Assembly (NCBI RefSeq): GCF_005937885.2
Contig: NZ_CP042176.1
Location: forward strand, 4,087,501 to 4,151,500
Direction of reading: 5' to 3'
Source of the DNA: Bradyrhizobium sp. KBS0727
GTDB taxonomy: Bacteria; Pseudomonadota; Alphaproteobacteria; Rhizobiales; Xanthobacteraceae
DNA: 64,000 bases
Shown: positions 34,366 through 43,051 of the stretch, piece after piece
Layout of the letters: each line of letters begins with the position of its first letter
Position numbering within the stretch: position 1 is the first letter of the stretch
Position numbers and translations under genes: made by a program
The notes under the pieces: model-generated
The model's database searches: none
The model's input: only the letters and a program-made list of their open reading frames with translations
Told to the model about the DNA's origin: nothing

Positions 34366-34456
34366 CCGGGGCGCCTTTGGGCCCCGTAGTTGAGGCGGGC
34401 GCCGGCAGGTGTCCGGCGCCGGCTCGTACCCATCTTGCTCTGAGGAGGATTTGGCT
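34366..34456 (+). promoter_or_regulatory. ROSE-type RNA thermometer upstream of hsp20
   Basis: Three stems in a row: GGGGC/GCCCC (34368-34372 with 34381-34385), a perfect 8-bp GGCGCCGG/CCGGCGCC (34398-34405 with 34413-34420), and the 3' stem in which ATCTTGCTC (34432-34440) pairs with the Shine-Dalgarno GAGGAGGAT (34442-34450). The pattern TTGCT opposite AGGA just before the start is the ROSE hallmark first described in Bradyrhizobium heat-shock genes. It melts on heating to expose the ribosome site. Confidence 0.85.
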
Positions 34457-34909
34457 ATGAGATATGATTGGACTCCCCTGTGGAGGTCGACCATCGGCTT
34501 CGACCGCCTGTTCAACGTTCTCGACGAGGTCCAGCGGACCGCGGAAGAGAGCTTCCCGCCGTATAATATCGAACAGCTCGACGAGAACCGTTTCCAGATT
34601 TCGGTAGCGCTTGCCGGCTATACGCCGGACGAGGTGACGCTGACCGCCGAGCAGAACGTGCTGACCCTTGAAGGGAAGAAGGCCGAGAAGGAAGAAAAGA
34701 CCTTCCTGCATCGCGGCATCTCCACCCGCAGCTTCAAGCGCCAATTCACCCTTGCCGACCACGTCGAGGTCAAGGGCGCACGGTTCGAAAACGGACTGCT
34801 GCTGGTCGAATTGCAGCGCGAGATTCCAGAGGCCATGAAGCCGCGCCGCATCGCCATCAACGGGACTGCGCCTGCCAAGGTCGCCCAAATCGAATCCAAG
34901 GCCGCGTAA
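34457..34909 (+). CDS. Small heat shock protein Hsp20 (class A type)
   Basis: A 150-residue alpha-crystallin-family chaperone that holds unfolding proteins. The N-terminus (RYDWTPLWRSTIGFDRLFNVL) is like IbpA-type rhizobial Hsps; the alpha-crystallin domain spans about 35-125, with FENGLLLVELQRE near its end. ATG 34457 follows TGAGGAGGA, the site masked by the ROSE stem. The last five codons, including the stop, are duplicated in tandem (34895-34924), a recent slip that does not change the protein. Small heat-shock-operon genes follow. Confidence 0.95.
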   Translation: MRYDWTPLWRSTIGFDRLFNVLDEVQRTAEESFPPYNIEQLDENRFQISVALAGYTPDEVTLTAEQNVLTLEGKKAEKEEKTFLHRGISTRSFKRQFTLADHVEVKGARFENGLLLVELQREIPEAMKPRRIAINGTAPAKVAQIESKAA

Positions 34910-34948
34910 TCCAAGGCCGCGTAACTTACCGGCGGTCTGGACCGGCCT

Positions 34949-34977
34949 GCGCCGCGCGGGAACTTCCCGCGCGGCGC
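34949..34977 (+). repeat. Strong hairpin between hsp20 and the next gene
   Basis: A perfect 12-bp stem (34949-34960 with 34966-34977) around the loop AACTT. No T-run follows, so it is more likely an mRNA-stabilising or processing hairpin within the operon than a full terminator. Confidence 0.7.
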
Positions 34978-35006
34978 TCCCCACGCGTCAATGAATGGAG
35001 GCACCC

Positions 35007-35330
35007 ATGCGGACGACGCCCGCTTACGACAACGTTTTCGATTTCAACGCCCTTTTGCATCCCGGCACGGTATTCGAGCATCCCCGCGATGTCGTTGCCG
35101 ATCCAGCGCTCAGCCTGTCGGAAAAGCGAGCCATTCTCGCTTCCTGGGCTTCCGACGCTTCCGCCATCGCATCCTGCCCCGCATTGCGCGCGCCTGACGG
35201 TCTCAGGGCTCCGGTCCACATCGACCACATCCTCGAAGCGCTTTGCGCGCTGGATGGCAGCGGCCCACGCAACCCACCGGGCGGCAAGCCGATGCGACTG
35301 CGCTCAACGGCGCGATGCGCGGCCGCCTGA
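35007..35330 (+). CDS. Small protein of the heat-shock cluster
   Basis: 107 residues from ATG 35007 (GGAGG 5 bases upstream). It starts MRTTPAYDNVFDFNALLHPG and contains a helical segment LSEKRAILASWASDASAIAS. I recall similar proteins beside Hsp20 genes in Bradyrhizobium, but no function is known to me. It lies 97 bases after hsp20 with a strong hairpin between and is probably cotranscribed. Confidence 0.75.
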   Translation: MRTTPAYDNVFDFNALLHPGTVFEHPRDVVADPALSLSEKRAILASWASDASAIASCPALRAPDGLRAPVHIDHILEALCALDGSGPRNPPGGKPMRLRSTARCAAA

Positions 35331-35427
35331 CCAGAGATGACCGTCAATACCGGGCGGGCCCTGGCGCGACATGGGCCTTCCCTTCCAACCCGACAAGGAA
35401 AAATAAGAGACCGTCATGGAGTCGACG

Positions 35428-35697
35428 ATGATCGACGAAAACCTCGCTCGCCTGCGTTCTCACCGCAACAATATCCATCGCTACCGCCGGTTGCTTGCAA
35501 CCGTGCTGAGCGAGTTCGAGCGCAGCTATGTCGAACGGCGCCTTCAGCAAGAGCAAGCATCGATCGATGCCCTCACGGCTGAGACATTTCCCTTCACACT
35601 GTCCGCAGTTGATCCCGCTCATCAGAGTGCGGCCGAAGAGGACGGCCATGTTTCAGTTGGATACGTTCATCATAGAGGGCCATCAGAAGGTCGTTGA
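35428..35697 (+). CDS. Small helical protein of the heat-shock cluster
   Basis: 89 residues from ATG 35428 (GGAG upstream); ATG 35416 is also possible. The core (LARLRSHRNNIHRYRRLL and the following ERRLQQEQASIDAL) is a charged helical hairpin seen in small rhizobial proteins. The last 17 residues overlap the next gene in another frame, and relatives I recall are shorter, so the C-terminal tail may reflect loss of an earlier stop. Confidence 0.7.
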   Translation: MIDENLARLRSHRNNIHRYRRLLATVLSEFERSYVERRLQQEQASIDALTAETFPFTLSAVDPAHQSAAEEDGHVSVGYVHHRGPSEGR

Positions 35698-35833
35698 CCA
35701 CTACCGCTGGCATTACGACACCGCGGGATCTGAGGCTGAACGTGAACACTTTCAGCGCCGGATGGTGGAAGAATATGAGGTGCTGAAGCGTGATACCGAG
35801 CCACCGTCCCGTGGGGTACAACACGCCGCATAG
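35648..35833 (+). CDS. Small protein of the heat-shock cluster, overlapping the previous gene
   Basis: 61 residues starting MFQLDTFIIEGHQ, with GAGGAC upstream of ATG 35648. The helical core EREHFQRRMVEEYEVL resembles a small family often found next to the preceding type. It overlaps the preceding gene by 50 bases in another frame, implying coupled translation. No function known. Confidence 0.65.
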   Translation: MFQLDTFIIEGHQKVVDHYRWHYDTAGSEAEREHFQRRMVEEYEVLKRDTEPPSRGVQHAA

Positions 35834-35856
35834 GTGCGGCGCCTGCCCTCGTCCCT

Positions 35857-36387
35857 TCAGACCACCCGCAACAGCCATTCGGCGAGCTTGCCGATCACGT
35901 CGCCGAACAGCAAAAGCGCCGCCGACCAGATCAGCGCCGAGATGAAATTGGCGATCTGGAATTGCCAGTACGACATCTCGAAAATCCCGGCCGCGAGCGG
36001 CACCGAAGCCCGCAGCGGTCCGAAGAACCGGCCGATGAAAATCGAGGGCACGCCCCATTTCCTGACGAAGGCCTCGCCGCGCGGCAGTATCTCGGGAAAG
36101 CGCGACAGCGGCCATATCTGGGCGACCTGTTCCTTGTATTTGAAACCGAACCAGTAGGAGAGCCAGTCGCCCAGCGCGGCGCCAATGCCGCCAGCGATCC
36201 AGACCGGCCAGAAGCTGATGCCGGTCACACCGATCAAGGCGCCGATCGCCACCAGCGCGCCCCAGGCCGGTATCAGCAACGAGATGAAGGCCAGTGACTC
36301 GCCGAACGCCAGCGCAAGCACGATCGGGGCGGCCCAGCCCTGGTGGTCGCGCACGAAATCGGTCAGGGCGCGCGCAAAATCTTCCAT
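35857..36387 (-). CDS. DedA family membrane protein
   Basis: 176 residues with about four or five membrane segments. The DedA/SNARE-associated signature is present: the N-terminal GESLAFISLLIPAW, the central GAALGDWLSYWFG, then the F-x-x-R/K-G pattern (EAFVRKWGVPSIFIGRFFGPLRASVPLAAG). These proteins act in lipid carrier or phospholipid transport across the inner membrane. ATG 36387 is the natural start; the frame stays open far upstream, but that part is shadow of parE and its leader. It converges with the small heat-shock genes. Confidence 0.88.
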   Translation of the reverse strand: MEDFARALTDFVRDHQGWAAPIVLALAFGESLAFISLLIPAWGALVAIGALIGVTGISFWPVWIAGGIGAALGDWLSYWFGFKYKEQVAQIWPLSRFPEILPRGEAFVRKWGVPSIFIGRFFGPLRASVPLAAGIFEMSYWQFQIANFISALIWSAALLLFGDVIGKLAEWLLRVV

Positions 36388-36661
36388 TCCTTGAATGCCT
36401 TCCCCGCCCCGTATGCCCCCGCTGAACCCCGGGGGGTCCGCAGCCAACGAGAGGTACGCCAGCCCATTGCGTGACTTCAAGTCACAAAGGCGGACACGGC
36501 GCGTGATTGCCTTGTTTTGGGCACCCAGGACCTGATAGAGGGCGCCGATCGGCGGTTGCAACGGACGCCGCTGCCGCCTGCCGTCACTTTCTTGGCCCAA
36601 CCATGGCATAGTGAGAGCAACCGATTCGCTGCGCGATTTCGCGCGCAACACATAAAGAACC

Positions 36662-38719
36662 ATGTCCAAAGCATTGAAATCGAACGCCAAAGCCAAGGCA
36701 CCCAGCGACCTGTTTGGGGCGCCGGAATCCAAGGGCCGCACACCCATGAAGGCTGCAGCCCGTTCAGGCAGCGCTGAAGACGCCTACACCGCCGCCGACA
36801 TCGAGGTGCTCGAAGGGCTCGAGCCGGTGCGCCGCCGCCCCGGCATGTATATCGGTGGAACCGACGAAAAGGCGCTGCACCACCTGTTCGCCGAAGTCAT
36901 CGACAACGCCATGGACGAGGCCTTGGCGGGACACGCGTCCTTCATCGAGGTCGAACTCGGCGCCGACGGGTTCCTCACCGTCACCGACAACGGCCGCGGC
37001 ATTCCCGTCGATCCGCATCCGAAATTTCCGAAGAAGTCGGCGCTCGAAGTCATCATGTGCACGCTGCATTCCGGCGGCAAGTTCGACTCCAAGGTTTACG
37101 AGACCTCGGGCGGCCTGCACGGCGTCGGCGTCTCCGTGGTCAACGCCCTCTCCTCGCGGCTCGAAGTCGAGGTCGCGCGCAGCCAAAAACTCTACCGGAT
37201 GAGTTTTGAGCGCGGCCACCCCAAGGGCAAGCTCGAAGACCTCGGCAAGATCAACAACCGCCGCGGCACGCGCATCCGGTTCAAGCCGGACACCGATATT
37301 TTCGGCGCCAAGGCGGCGTTCAGGCCGCAGCGCCTGTTCAAGATGACGCGCTCGAAAGCCTACCTGTTCGGCGGCGTCGAAATCCGCTGGCGTTGCGATC
37401 CCGAGCTTCTGAAGGGCATCGAGGATGTGCCGGCCGAGGACAGCTTCCACTTCCCGGGCGGCCTCAAGGACTATCTCGCCGCCGCCATTCACGCCGACAC
37501 GCTGGTGCATCCGGATATCTTCTCCGGAAAATCCGGCCGCAACGGCTCGCACGGCGCCTGCGAATGGGCGGTCGCATGGACGGCGGATGCCGACGGCTTC
37601 CTCTCTTCCTACTGCAACACGGTGCCGACGCCGGACGGCGGCACCCATGAGTCCGGCATGCGCAGCGCCATGCTGCGCGGCCTGAAGGACCATGCCGAGC
37701 GTCTCGGCCAGGGCAAGCGCGCCTCCTCCATCACCTCCGAAGACGTGATGGTGGGAGCTGCCGTGATGCTCTCGGTGTTCGTGCGCGAACCGGAGTTTCA
37801 GGGCCAGACCAAGGATCGGCTTGCCACCGCGGAGGCCCAGCGCATCGTGGAACAGGCAATCAAGGACCCGTTCGACCACTGGCTGTCCGGCAATCCGCTG
37901 CAGGCCAACAAGCTGCTGGATTTCGTCATCGAGCGCGCCGACGAACGGTTGCGCCGCCGCGCCGAAAAGGAAACCTCGCGCAAGACCGCGGTGAAGAAGC
38001 TGCGCCTGCCCGGCAAGCTTTCGGATTGCACCAACACCGCAACCGAAGGCTCCGAACTGTTCATCGTCGAGGGTGACTCGGCCGGCGGCAGCGCCAAGCA
38101 GGCGCGCGACCGCAAGACCCAGGCGATCCTGCCGTTGCGCGGCAAGATCCTCAACGTCGCCTCCGCCACCAAGGACAAGCTCACCGCCAACGCCCAGCTC
38201 GCCGACCTGATGCAGGCGCTCGGCTGCGGCACCGGCGCGCAATACCGCGAAGAAGACCTGCGCTACTCGCGCATCATCATCATGACCGACGCCGACGTCG
38301 ACGGCGCGCATATCGCTTCGCTGTTGATCACGTTCTTCTACCGCCAGACGCCACGGCTGATCGACGAAGGCCATCTCTATCTCGCGGTGCCGCCGCTCTA
38401 TCGGCTCACCCATGGCAGCAAGACGGTTTACGCCCGCGACGATGCCCACAAGGACGCGCTGCTGAAGAGCGAGTTCAACGCCAATGCCAAGGTCGATGTC
38501 GGCCGCTTCAAAGGTCTTGGCGAGATGATGCCGGCACAGCTCAAGGAAACCACCATGGATCCGGCCCGGCGCACCATGCTGCGCGTGGTGCTGCTGGCCG
38601 ACGACCGCGAAGGCACCGCGGATTCGGTCGAACGGCTGATGGGCACCAAGGCCGAAGCGCGATTCGCCTTCATCTCCGACAAGGCCGAATTCGCCAGCGA
38701 CGACCTGCTGGACGTCTAA
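36662..38719 (+). CDS. parE: DNA topoisomerase IV subunit B
   Basis: 685 residues, the ATPase subunit of the chromosome-decatenating enzyme. The GHKL ATPase carries DNAMDEAL, DNGRGIPVDPHPKFPKKS and GGLHGVGVSVVNALS. The TOPRIM domain carries EGDSAGGSAKQARDRKTQ and DADVDGAHI. The short HPKFPKK loop and overall length fit ParE rather than GyrB (about 800 residues). parC is not in the window. An N-terminal extension of about 40 Lys/Ala-rich residues precedes the ATPase, as in other Bradyrhizobium ParE. Confidence 0.95.
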   Translation: MSKALKSNAKAKAPSDLFGAPESKGRTPMKAAARSGSAEDAYTAADIEVLEGLEPVRRRPGMYIGGTDEKALHHLFAEVIDNAMDEALAGHASFIEVELGADGFLTVTDNGRGIPVDPHPKFPKKSALEVIMCTLHSGGKFDSKVYETSGGLHGVGVSVVNALSSRLEVEVARSQKLYRMSFERGHPKGKLEDLGKINNRRGTRIRFKPDTDIFGAKAAFRPQRLFKMTRSKAYLFGGVEIRWRCDPELLKGIEDVPAEDSFHFPGGLKDYLAAAIHADTLVHPDIFSGKSGRNGSHGACEWAVAWTADADGFLSSYCNTVPTPDGGTHESGMRSAMLRGLKDHAERLGQGKRASSITSEDVMVGAAVMLSVFVREPEFQGQTKDRLATAEAQRIVEQAIKDPFDHWLSGNPLQANKLLDFVIERADERLRRRAEKETSRKTAVKKLRLPGKLSDCTNTATEGSELFIVEGDSAGGSAKQARDRKTQAILPLRGKILNVASATKDKLTANAQLADLMQALGCGTGAQYREEDLRYSRIIIMTDADVDGAHIASLLITFFYRQTPRLIDEGHLYLAVPPLYRLTHGSKTVYARDDAHKDALLKSEFNANAKVDVGRFKGLGEMMPAQLKETTMDPARRTMLRVVLLADDREGTADSVERLMGTKAEARFAFISDKAEFASDDLLDV

Positions 38720-38962
38720 TCCCGCCGAGAATCGGGTTTTGATCGACTTTTTCGGGTCATTTCGTCGATTCGAGCTCAAATATGCCCGGATTCTGCTCGT
38801 TCTTTCGGCTTTTCCGGGCGGTCCGTTTTCGGACGGGTGTGCTCCCCCCGCAACAGCATTTTGGCGGGATCTGCGTATAGTCGTCGCACTGGGTTTCGGG
38901 AATCGGTGCAGGCGCACCAGCAGAGCGGTCGAATTCGGCGCTTCTATATTGAGGGTTTGGAC

Positions 38963-39751
38963 ATGAAAAAGATTGTGATCGCTTTGACCGCCATGGCGGC
39001 ATTCACCGGATCTGCCGTCGCGGCTGACTTGGCTCCCCGTTACACCAAGGCTCCCGCGCCGATGGCAGTGGCTCCGAGCTGGACCGGCTTCTACATCTTC
39101 GGCGGCGGCGGCGGCGGCATCTGGGATGCGAACACTGGCACCCAGTCGACCCTCACCGGTGCGCCCATCCTCGGCTTCAACCAGAAGCAGGGTGGTGACG
39201 GCTGGTTCGGCACCGTCGGCGCTGGCTATGACTGGCAGTTCAACAGCAACTGGGTCGCCGGTATTTTCGCCGATGGCCAGTTCGGCAGCCTCAAGGGTAC
39301 GATTCAGGACCAGGGTCCGTTCCTTGCTGGCAATATCAAGAACGACTATTCCTGGGCCGTTGGCGGGCGCCTCGGTTACCTGATCGCGCCGAACGTACTT
39401 TCTTACGTGAACGGTGGCTATTCCGACTCGCACTGGAAGGGCACGACGCTGTTCAACACGGCCACTGCGTTGCCCAGCGCTCTCCACACCGATGGCTTTA
39501 ATCGCGGCGGCTGGTTCGTCGGCGGCGGCGTCGAGAACAACCTGAACATCTTTGGTATCAGCGCTCCTGGCTGGTTCATGAAGACCGAGTACCGTGCGGC
39601 CTACTACAACCAAAAGAATATCTCTGAGCTGTCCAACATCACGAACATCTCAAATGGTACCGACATCACCTTCAGGCCTTTCGTGCAGACCATCAGCACC
39701 TCGCTGGTCTACCGCTTCAACTGGACTGGGCCGATCGTCGCCAAGTACTGA
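38963..39751 (+). CDS. Outer-membrane beta-barrel protein (Omp25/31-like)
   Basis: 262 residues. The signal peptide covers 1-21 (AVAA-D), followed by ADLAPRYTKAPAP, a hallmark of rhizobial Omp25/31-type proteins. The mature part has alternating aromatic strands (WTGFYIFGGGGGG, GYDWQFNSNWVAG), and the C-terminus SLVYRFNWTGPIVAKY has the strand pattern expected at the end of a barrel. An eight-stranded barrel is likely; Bradyrhizobium genomes carry many paralogues. GAGGG precedes ATG 38963, and a strong terminator follows. Confidence 0.9.
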   Translation: MKKIVIALTAMAAFTGSAVAADLAPRYTKAPAPMAVAPSWTGFYIFGGGGGGIWDANTGTQSTLTGAPILGFNQKQGGDGWFGTVGAGYDWQFNSNWVAGIFADGQFGSLKGTIQDQGPFLAGNIKNDYSWAVGGRLGYLIAPNVLSYVNGGYSDSHWKGTTLFNTATALPSALHTDGFNRGGWFVGGGVENNLNIFGISAPGWFMKTEYRAAYYNQKNISELSNITNISNGTDITFRPFVQTISTSLVYRFNWTGPIVAKY

Positions 39752-39773
39752 GATTTAGCTAAATCAGCACCTC

Positions 39774-39803
39774 AAAAGCCCCGGCATCGTCCGGGGCTTT
39801 TTT
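39774..39803 (+). terminator. Intrinsic terminator after the beta-barrel gene
   Basis: AAAAGCCCCGG pairs with CCGGGGCTTTT across a 6-base loop and is followed by more T. A strong GC stem with a T-run. Confidence 0.92.
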
Positions 39804-40040
39804 GTGCCTGGATGCGGCCACGGTCGGAACGCGCCCCAGCGGTTTTCGGACCAAAGGGCCGAAACGCCCCCCTGATCCAGTCTGCCGAAACAGCGCCGTG
39901 ATCATTCTGTCCTTGCCCGGCGCTTCCGCATTGTATTCGATCGATGGCGACCGCCATCCCCGGGGCAACGGCTCCTGGGGTGCCATTCAAGCTGCATTGT
40001 CCCAACAGACAGACCGGAAGCGGCAACAGGGGGAAAATCC

Positions 40041-40226
40041 ATGGCCAGGTCGCTTTCGATCATCGGCTTCGTCGCGCTCGCCATCGGACTGCTCTGGATC
40101 GGTCAGGGCACCGGCGCGATCGCCTGGCCGAAATCAAGTTTCATGATCAACCAGCTGCAATGGGCCGGATATGGCGCGCTGCTCGGCGCCATCGGCCTGA
40201 TCCTGATCTGGCAGGGCAACCGCTGA
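40041..40226 (+). CDS. Small two-helix membrane protein
   Basis: 61 residues from ATG 40041 with AGGGGGAAA 5 bases upstream. Hydrophobic helices lie at about 5-22 and 40-57, with a short polar loop containing WPKSSFM. Conserved small proteins of this shape occur in Bradyrhizobium. Function unknown. It precedes the SDR gene by 55 bases and may share its transcript. Confidence 0.72.
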   Translation: MARSLSIIGFVALAIGLLWIGQGTGAIAWPKSSFMINQLQWAGYGALLGAIGLILIWQGNR

Positions 40227-40281
40227 ACACGCCGCTGACCGCAGAGCCTTAACGACCGACGGCAAGCAACGGACACCACCC

Positions 40282-41052
40282 ATGAAGACAGAACTATTCG
40301 ACCTCACCGGCAAGGTGGCGATCGTCACCGGCGGCAATGGCGGCATCGGGCTCGGCATGGCCAGGGGATTGGCCGCGGCCGGGGCCGCGGTGGCGATCGT
40401 CGGCCGCAACGAGGCCAAGTCGGTGGCGGCGGTCGCCGAGCTCACGCAAGGCGGCGCCAAAGCGATTTCCGTGGTCGCCGACGTCACCGACAGGGAGGCG
40501 GTCGCGGCCATGACCGCGCGCGTGGCCGGCGAACTCGGGCGCATCGACATCCTCGTCAACAATGCCGGCATCAACATCCGCAAGCCGCCGCATGCGCTCG
40601 ACATCGTCGAGTGGAACAGCGTGATCGCGACCAACCTCACCAGCGCCTTCCTGTGCTCGCAGGCCGTGCATCCTGCGATGAAGGCTGCGGGCGGCGGCAA
40701 GATCATCAACATCGGATCGATGATGTCGATCTTCGGCGCCAGCTTCGCGCCAGCCTATGCCGCGAGCAAGGGCGGCATCGTTCAGTTCACGCGCTCCTGC
40801 GCGGTGGCCTGGGCTGCCGACAACATCCAGGCCAATGCGGTGCTGCCGGGCTGGATCGACACCGATCTCACCCAGCGCGCCCGCCAGGAGATCGACGGCC
40901 TGCACGACCGGGTGCTGACGCGTACGCCGGCGGCGCGCTGGGGCGCGATATCGGACTTCGCCGGGATCGCGGTGTTTCTCGCCTCGCCCGCCTCCGACTT
41001 CGTCACCGGCACCGCCATTCCCGTCGACGGCGGCTACTCGATCATGGGTTGA
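40282..41052 (+). CDS. Short-chain dehydrogenase/reductase
   Basis: A 256-residue classical SDR. TGGNGGIG is at about 16-23, NNAGINI near 93, the catalytic Ser in NIGSMMS and Tyr-x-x-x-Lys in YAASKGG. The closing motif IPVDGGYSIMG is typical. Layout is close to 2-deoxy-D-gluconate 3-dehydrogenase and 3-oxoacyl-ACP reductase relatives, but the substrate is not clear. It is unrelated in detail to the SDR at 9351. It converges with the monooxygenase gene 8 bases away. Confidence 0.9.
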   Translation: MKTELFDLTGKVAIVTGGNGGIGLGMARGLAAAGAAVAIVGRNEAKSVAAVAELTQGGAKAISVVADVTDREAVAAMTARVAGELGRIDILVNNAGINIRKPPHALDIVEWNSVIATNLTSAFLCSQAVHPAMKAAGGGKIINIGSMMSIFGASFAPAYAASKGGIVQFTRSCAVAWAADNIQANAVLPGWIDTDLTQRARQEIDGLHDRVLTRTPAARWGAISDFAGIAVFLASPASDFVTGTAIPVDGGYSIMG

Positions 41053-41060
41053 CGCCGACG

Positions 41061-42278
41061 TCAGGCCTCGGCGACGGCCGGCGACCGCACATGTTCGGGA
41101 CGAACGCCGACGCCGACGAAACGCGCGGTAATGCCCTGCAGCCAGGGGATCGCGGTGACCAGACGCATCACGAGCGGAGGCTTGAGCAGCTGGCCACCTG
41201 GCTTCAACGCGGCATTGATGATGTTGTTCTGAACGATGACCTGCATTCGCTGCGTCATCCACACTGGAAACGCGCGACGCTTGCGCACCGCGTCCAGTTC
41301 CTCCTCCGACGGGCAGCCGCTCACGAGCTTCGACGCCAGAAGATTGGCGGTCGCCACGGCATCCTGAACCGCAAGATTGACGCCGACGCCACCGACCGGC
41401 GACATCGCATGCGCGGCGTCGCCGATACACAACAACCCAGGTCGCGTCCAGCGCGGCAGCCGGTTGATCGTAACCGTCAACAGCTTGACGTCGTCCCAGC
41501 TCTTTATGTCCGACAGCCCCGATGCGAGGATCGGCGCCATGCGCGCGATGTCGTCGAGCAGCGCCGGCAGCCCCCTCGCCTTTACCGCGTCGTACTGGCC
41601 CTTGGCGATCACATAGGCGCACTGCCAATAGTTGCCGCGGTCGAACGTCACCATCATCTTGCCGGGATCGACACGGGCAAACAGGCTTTCGTTTTCGTGC
41701 TCGCGCTTGCCGGCGCGAAACCACAACACGTCCATCGGTGCGCCGATCTCCTCGATCGCCAGGCCAGCGCGTTCGCGCACCAGCGAATGGCGGCCATCGC
41801 AGGCGACGGTCAGATCGGCCTCGATGTCGATGACGCCTTCCGGCGTCTTGACCTTGACGCCCGCGATGCGATTGCCGTCATGGATCAGATCGACCGCCTC
41901 CGCGCTCATCATCACCTTCAGCGAAGCAAACCGCTTGCCGCTCTCGCGCAGAAAATTGAGAAAATCCCACTGCGGCATGAAGGCGATGAAGGGGTATTTC
42001 ACGTCGAGCCGGCCGAGATCGGCGATCCGCACCGAGGTGCCGCCGAACATGCCGTCCATCGTCTGCAGTCGCTGGTGCGGCAGCTTCAGGAACCCGTCGA
42101 TCAGCCCGAGCTCATCCATCACCTGCAGGGTCGATGGATGCACGGTGTCGCCACGAAAATCGCGGAAGAAATCCGCGTGCTTTTCCAGCACCACGACGTC
42201 GATGCCGGCGCGTCCGAGCAGATAGCCGAGCATCATGCCGGCCGGTCCGCCACCAACGATGCAGCAACGCACCTTCAT
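41061..42278 (-). CDS. FAD-dependent monooxygenase (PHBH/UbiH fold)
   Basis: 405 residues. The Rossmann GxGxxG reads VGGGPAGMMLGYLLGRAG at the N-terminus, the second FAD motif is LTVACDGRHSLVRERAG (DG motif), and the third is LCIGDAAHAMSPVGGVGVN. These mark an aromatic-ring hydroxylase of the PHBH type. Aromatic compounds are likely substrates. A palindrome at 42306-42336, 28 bases upstream, looks like an operator, so inducible control by a local or distant TetR- or MarR-type repressor is possible, but no such gene is adjacent. Confidence 0.9.
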   Translation of the reverse strand: MKVRCCIVGGGPAGMMLGYLLGRAGIDVVVLEKHADFFRDFRGDTVHPSTLQVMDELGLIDGFLKLPHQRLQTMDGMFGGTSVRIADLGRLDVKYPFIAFMPQWDFLNFLRESGKRFASLKVMMSAEAVDLIHDGNRIAGVKVKTPEGVIDIEADLTVACDGRHSLVRERAGLAIEEIGAPMDVLWFRAGKREHENESLFARVDPGKMMVTFDRGNYWQCAYVIAKGQYDAVKARGLPALLDDIARMAPILASGLSDIKSWDDVKLLTVTINRLPRWTRPGLLCIGDAAHAMSPVGGVGVNLAVQDAVATANLLASKLVSGCPSEEELDAVRKRRAFPVWMTQRMQVIVQNNIINAALKPGGQLLKPPLVMRLVTAIPWLQGITARFVGVGVRPEHVRSPAVAEA

Positions 42279-42603
42279 GGTTCACCTCGTTCAAATACGG
42301 CGCCAGTCTAACCGGGCGATAATACGCCCGTTAGACAAGCCCAATTCACAAAAAAAGCCCCGAGAGCAACTTCGCCCGAGTTCGCCACCAATCCCTCAAG
42401 GGACATGATTGACGAATGGTGACATGTGCGATTTTGGGCCAACCGGTTATCTTGCTAACAAGCCTGTCACGGCTCGTCGGCGATTCAACGGCGAATTTCA
42501 TCTATCTGACGGCGGCGACGTCAATCACCCGCTTGGTACCCTCTCTTGCCAGAACAAGAAGAATACGCAAATATTTTCAAAATGATGCTCGGAGCTTGTG
42601 TCG
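42279..42603. other. Intergenic region between the monooxygenase and the cupin
   Basis: 325 bases between divergent genes. The left part holds the palindrome at 42306-42336. The rest is AT-richer and has no supported gene. An A-rich stretch at 42348-42357 precedes CCCCGAG, not a full terminator. Confidence 0.5.
42306..42336. promoter_or_regulatory. Operator-like palindrome upstream of the monooxygenase
   Basis: GTCTAACCGGGCG and CGCCCGTTAGAC, separated by ATAATA, form a near-perfect inverted repeat with one extra C. On the minus strand the centre reads TATTAT, a possible -10, which would put a bound repressor directly on the promoter. Confidence 0.65.
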
Positions 42604-43023
42604 ATGTCTGACGAGGTGCGGATAGGTTCGCTGCGACTGAAGTTCCTGATCGACGATGCCGACAATGGTGGCAAGCTTACGATGTTCGACATGGCTGTGC
42701 CGGAGCAGGCCAAGGTACCGGCGGCACATTATCGTCGCGATTTCGAGGAGGTTTGGTATGGCCTTGGCGGTACGCTGACCGTTACGCTCGATGGGGTGGC
42801 GCACCGATTAAAACCGGGCGACGCCTTGTTCGTGCCGCGCGGAGTTGTGCACCGCTTCGACAACCTTGATGCAGGGGAAGCCCGCGCGCTCATAACGCTG
42901 ACGCCGGCGGTCGCAGGGAAGCGATATTTCGAGGACATCGCGGCTGTCGTGAACGCGGGCGGCCCGCCGGACATGGCGAAGGTGAAAGCGGTTATGGAAA
43001 AGTACGGGTTAATCGTAGCGTGA
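42604..43023 (+). CDS. Cupin domain protein
   Basis: 139 residues from ATG 42604 (GGAG 9 bases upstream); GTG 42598 is less well spaced. A single cupin_2 domain: HYRRDFEEVWYGLGGTLTVTLDG corresponds to motif 1, with His and Glu metal ligands, and PGDALFVPRGVVHRFDN to motif 2 with the later His. A C-terminal helix follows. Function not deducible; single-domain cupins bind metals and small aromatic or sugar ligands. It is divergent from the flavin monooxygenase, which may hint at a shared pathway. Confidence 0.88.
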   Translation: MSDEVRIGSLRLKFLIDDADNGGKLTMFDMAVPEQAKVPAAHYRRDFEEVWYGLGGTLTVTLDGVAHRLKPGDALFVPRGVVHRFDNLDAGEARALITLTPAVAGKRYFEDIAAVVNAGGPPDMAKVKAVMEKYGLIVA

Positions 43024-43051
43024 GGCACAGCAGCGGACCGGCACGCGAAAC

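Noticed and set aside
36764..39613. 949-codon open frame antisense to parE and the barrel gene
   Set aside because: No domain, and it covers two well-supported genes on the other strand. It is a by-product of GC-rich third positions.
40611..42311. 566-codon frame opposite the flavin monooxygenase
   Set aside because: Shadow; it also crosses the end of the SDR gene in another frame.
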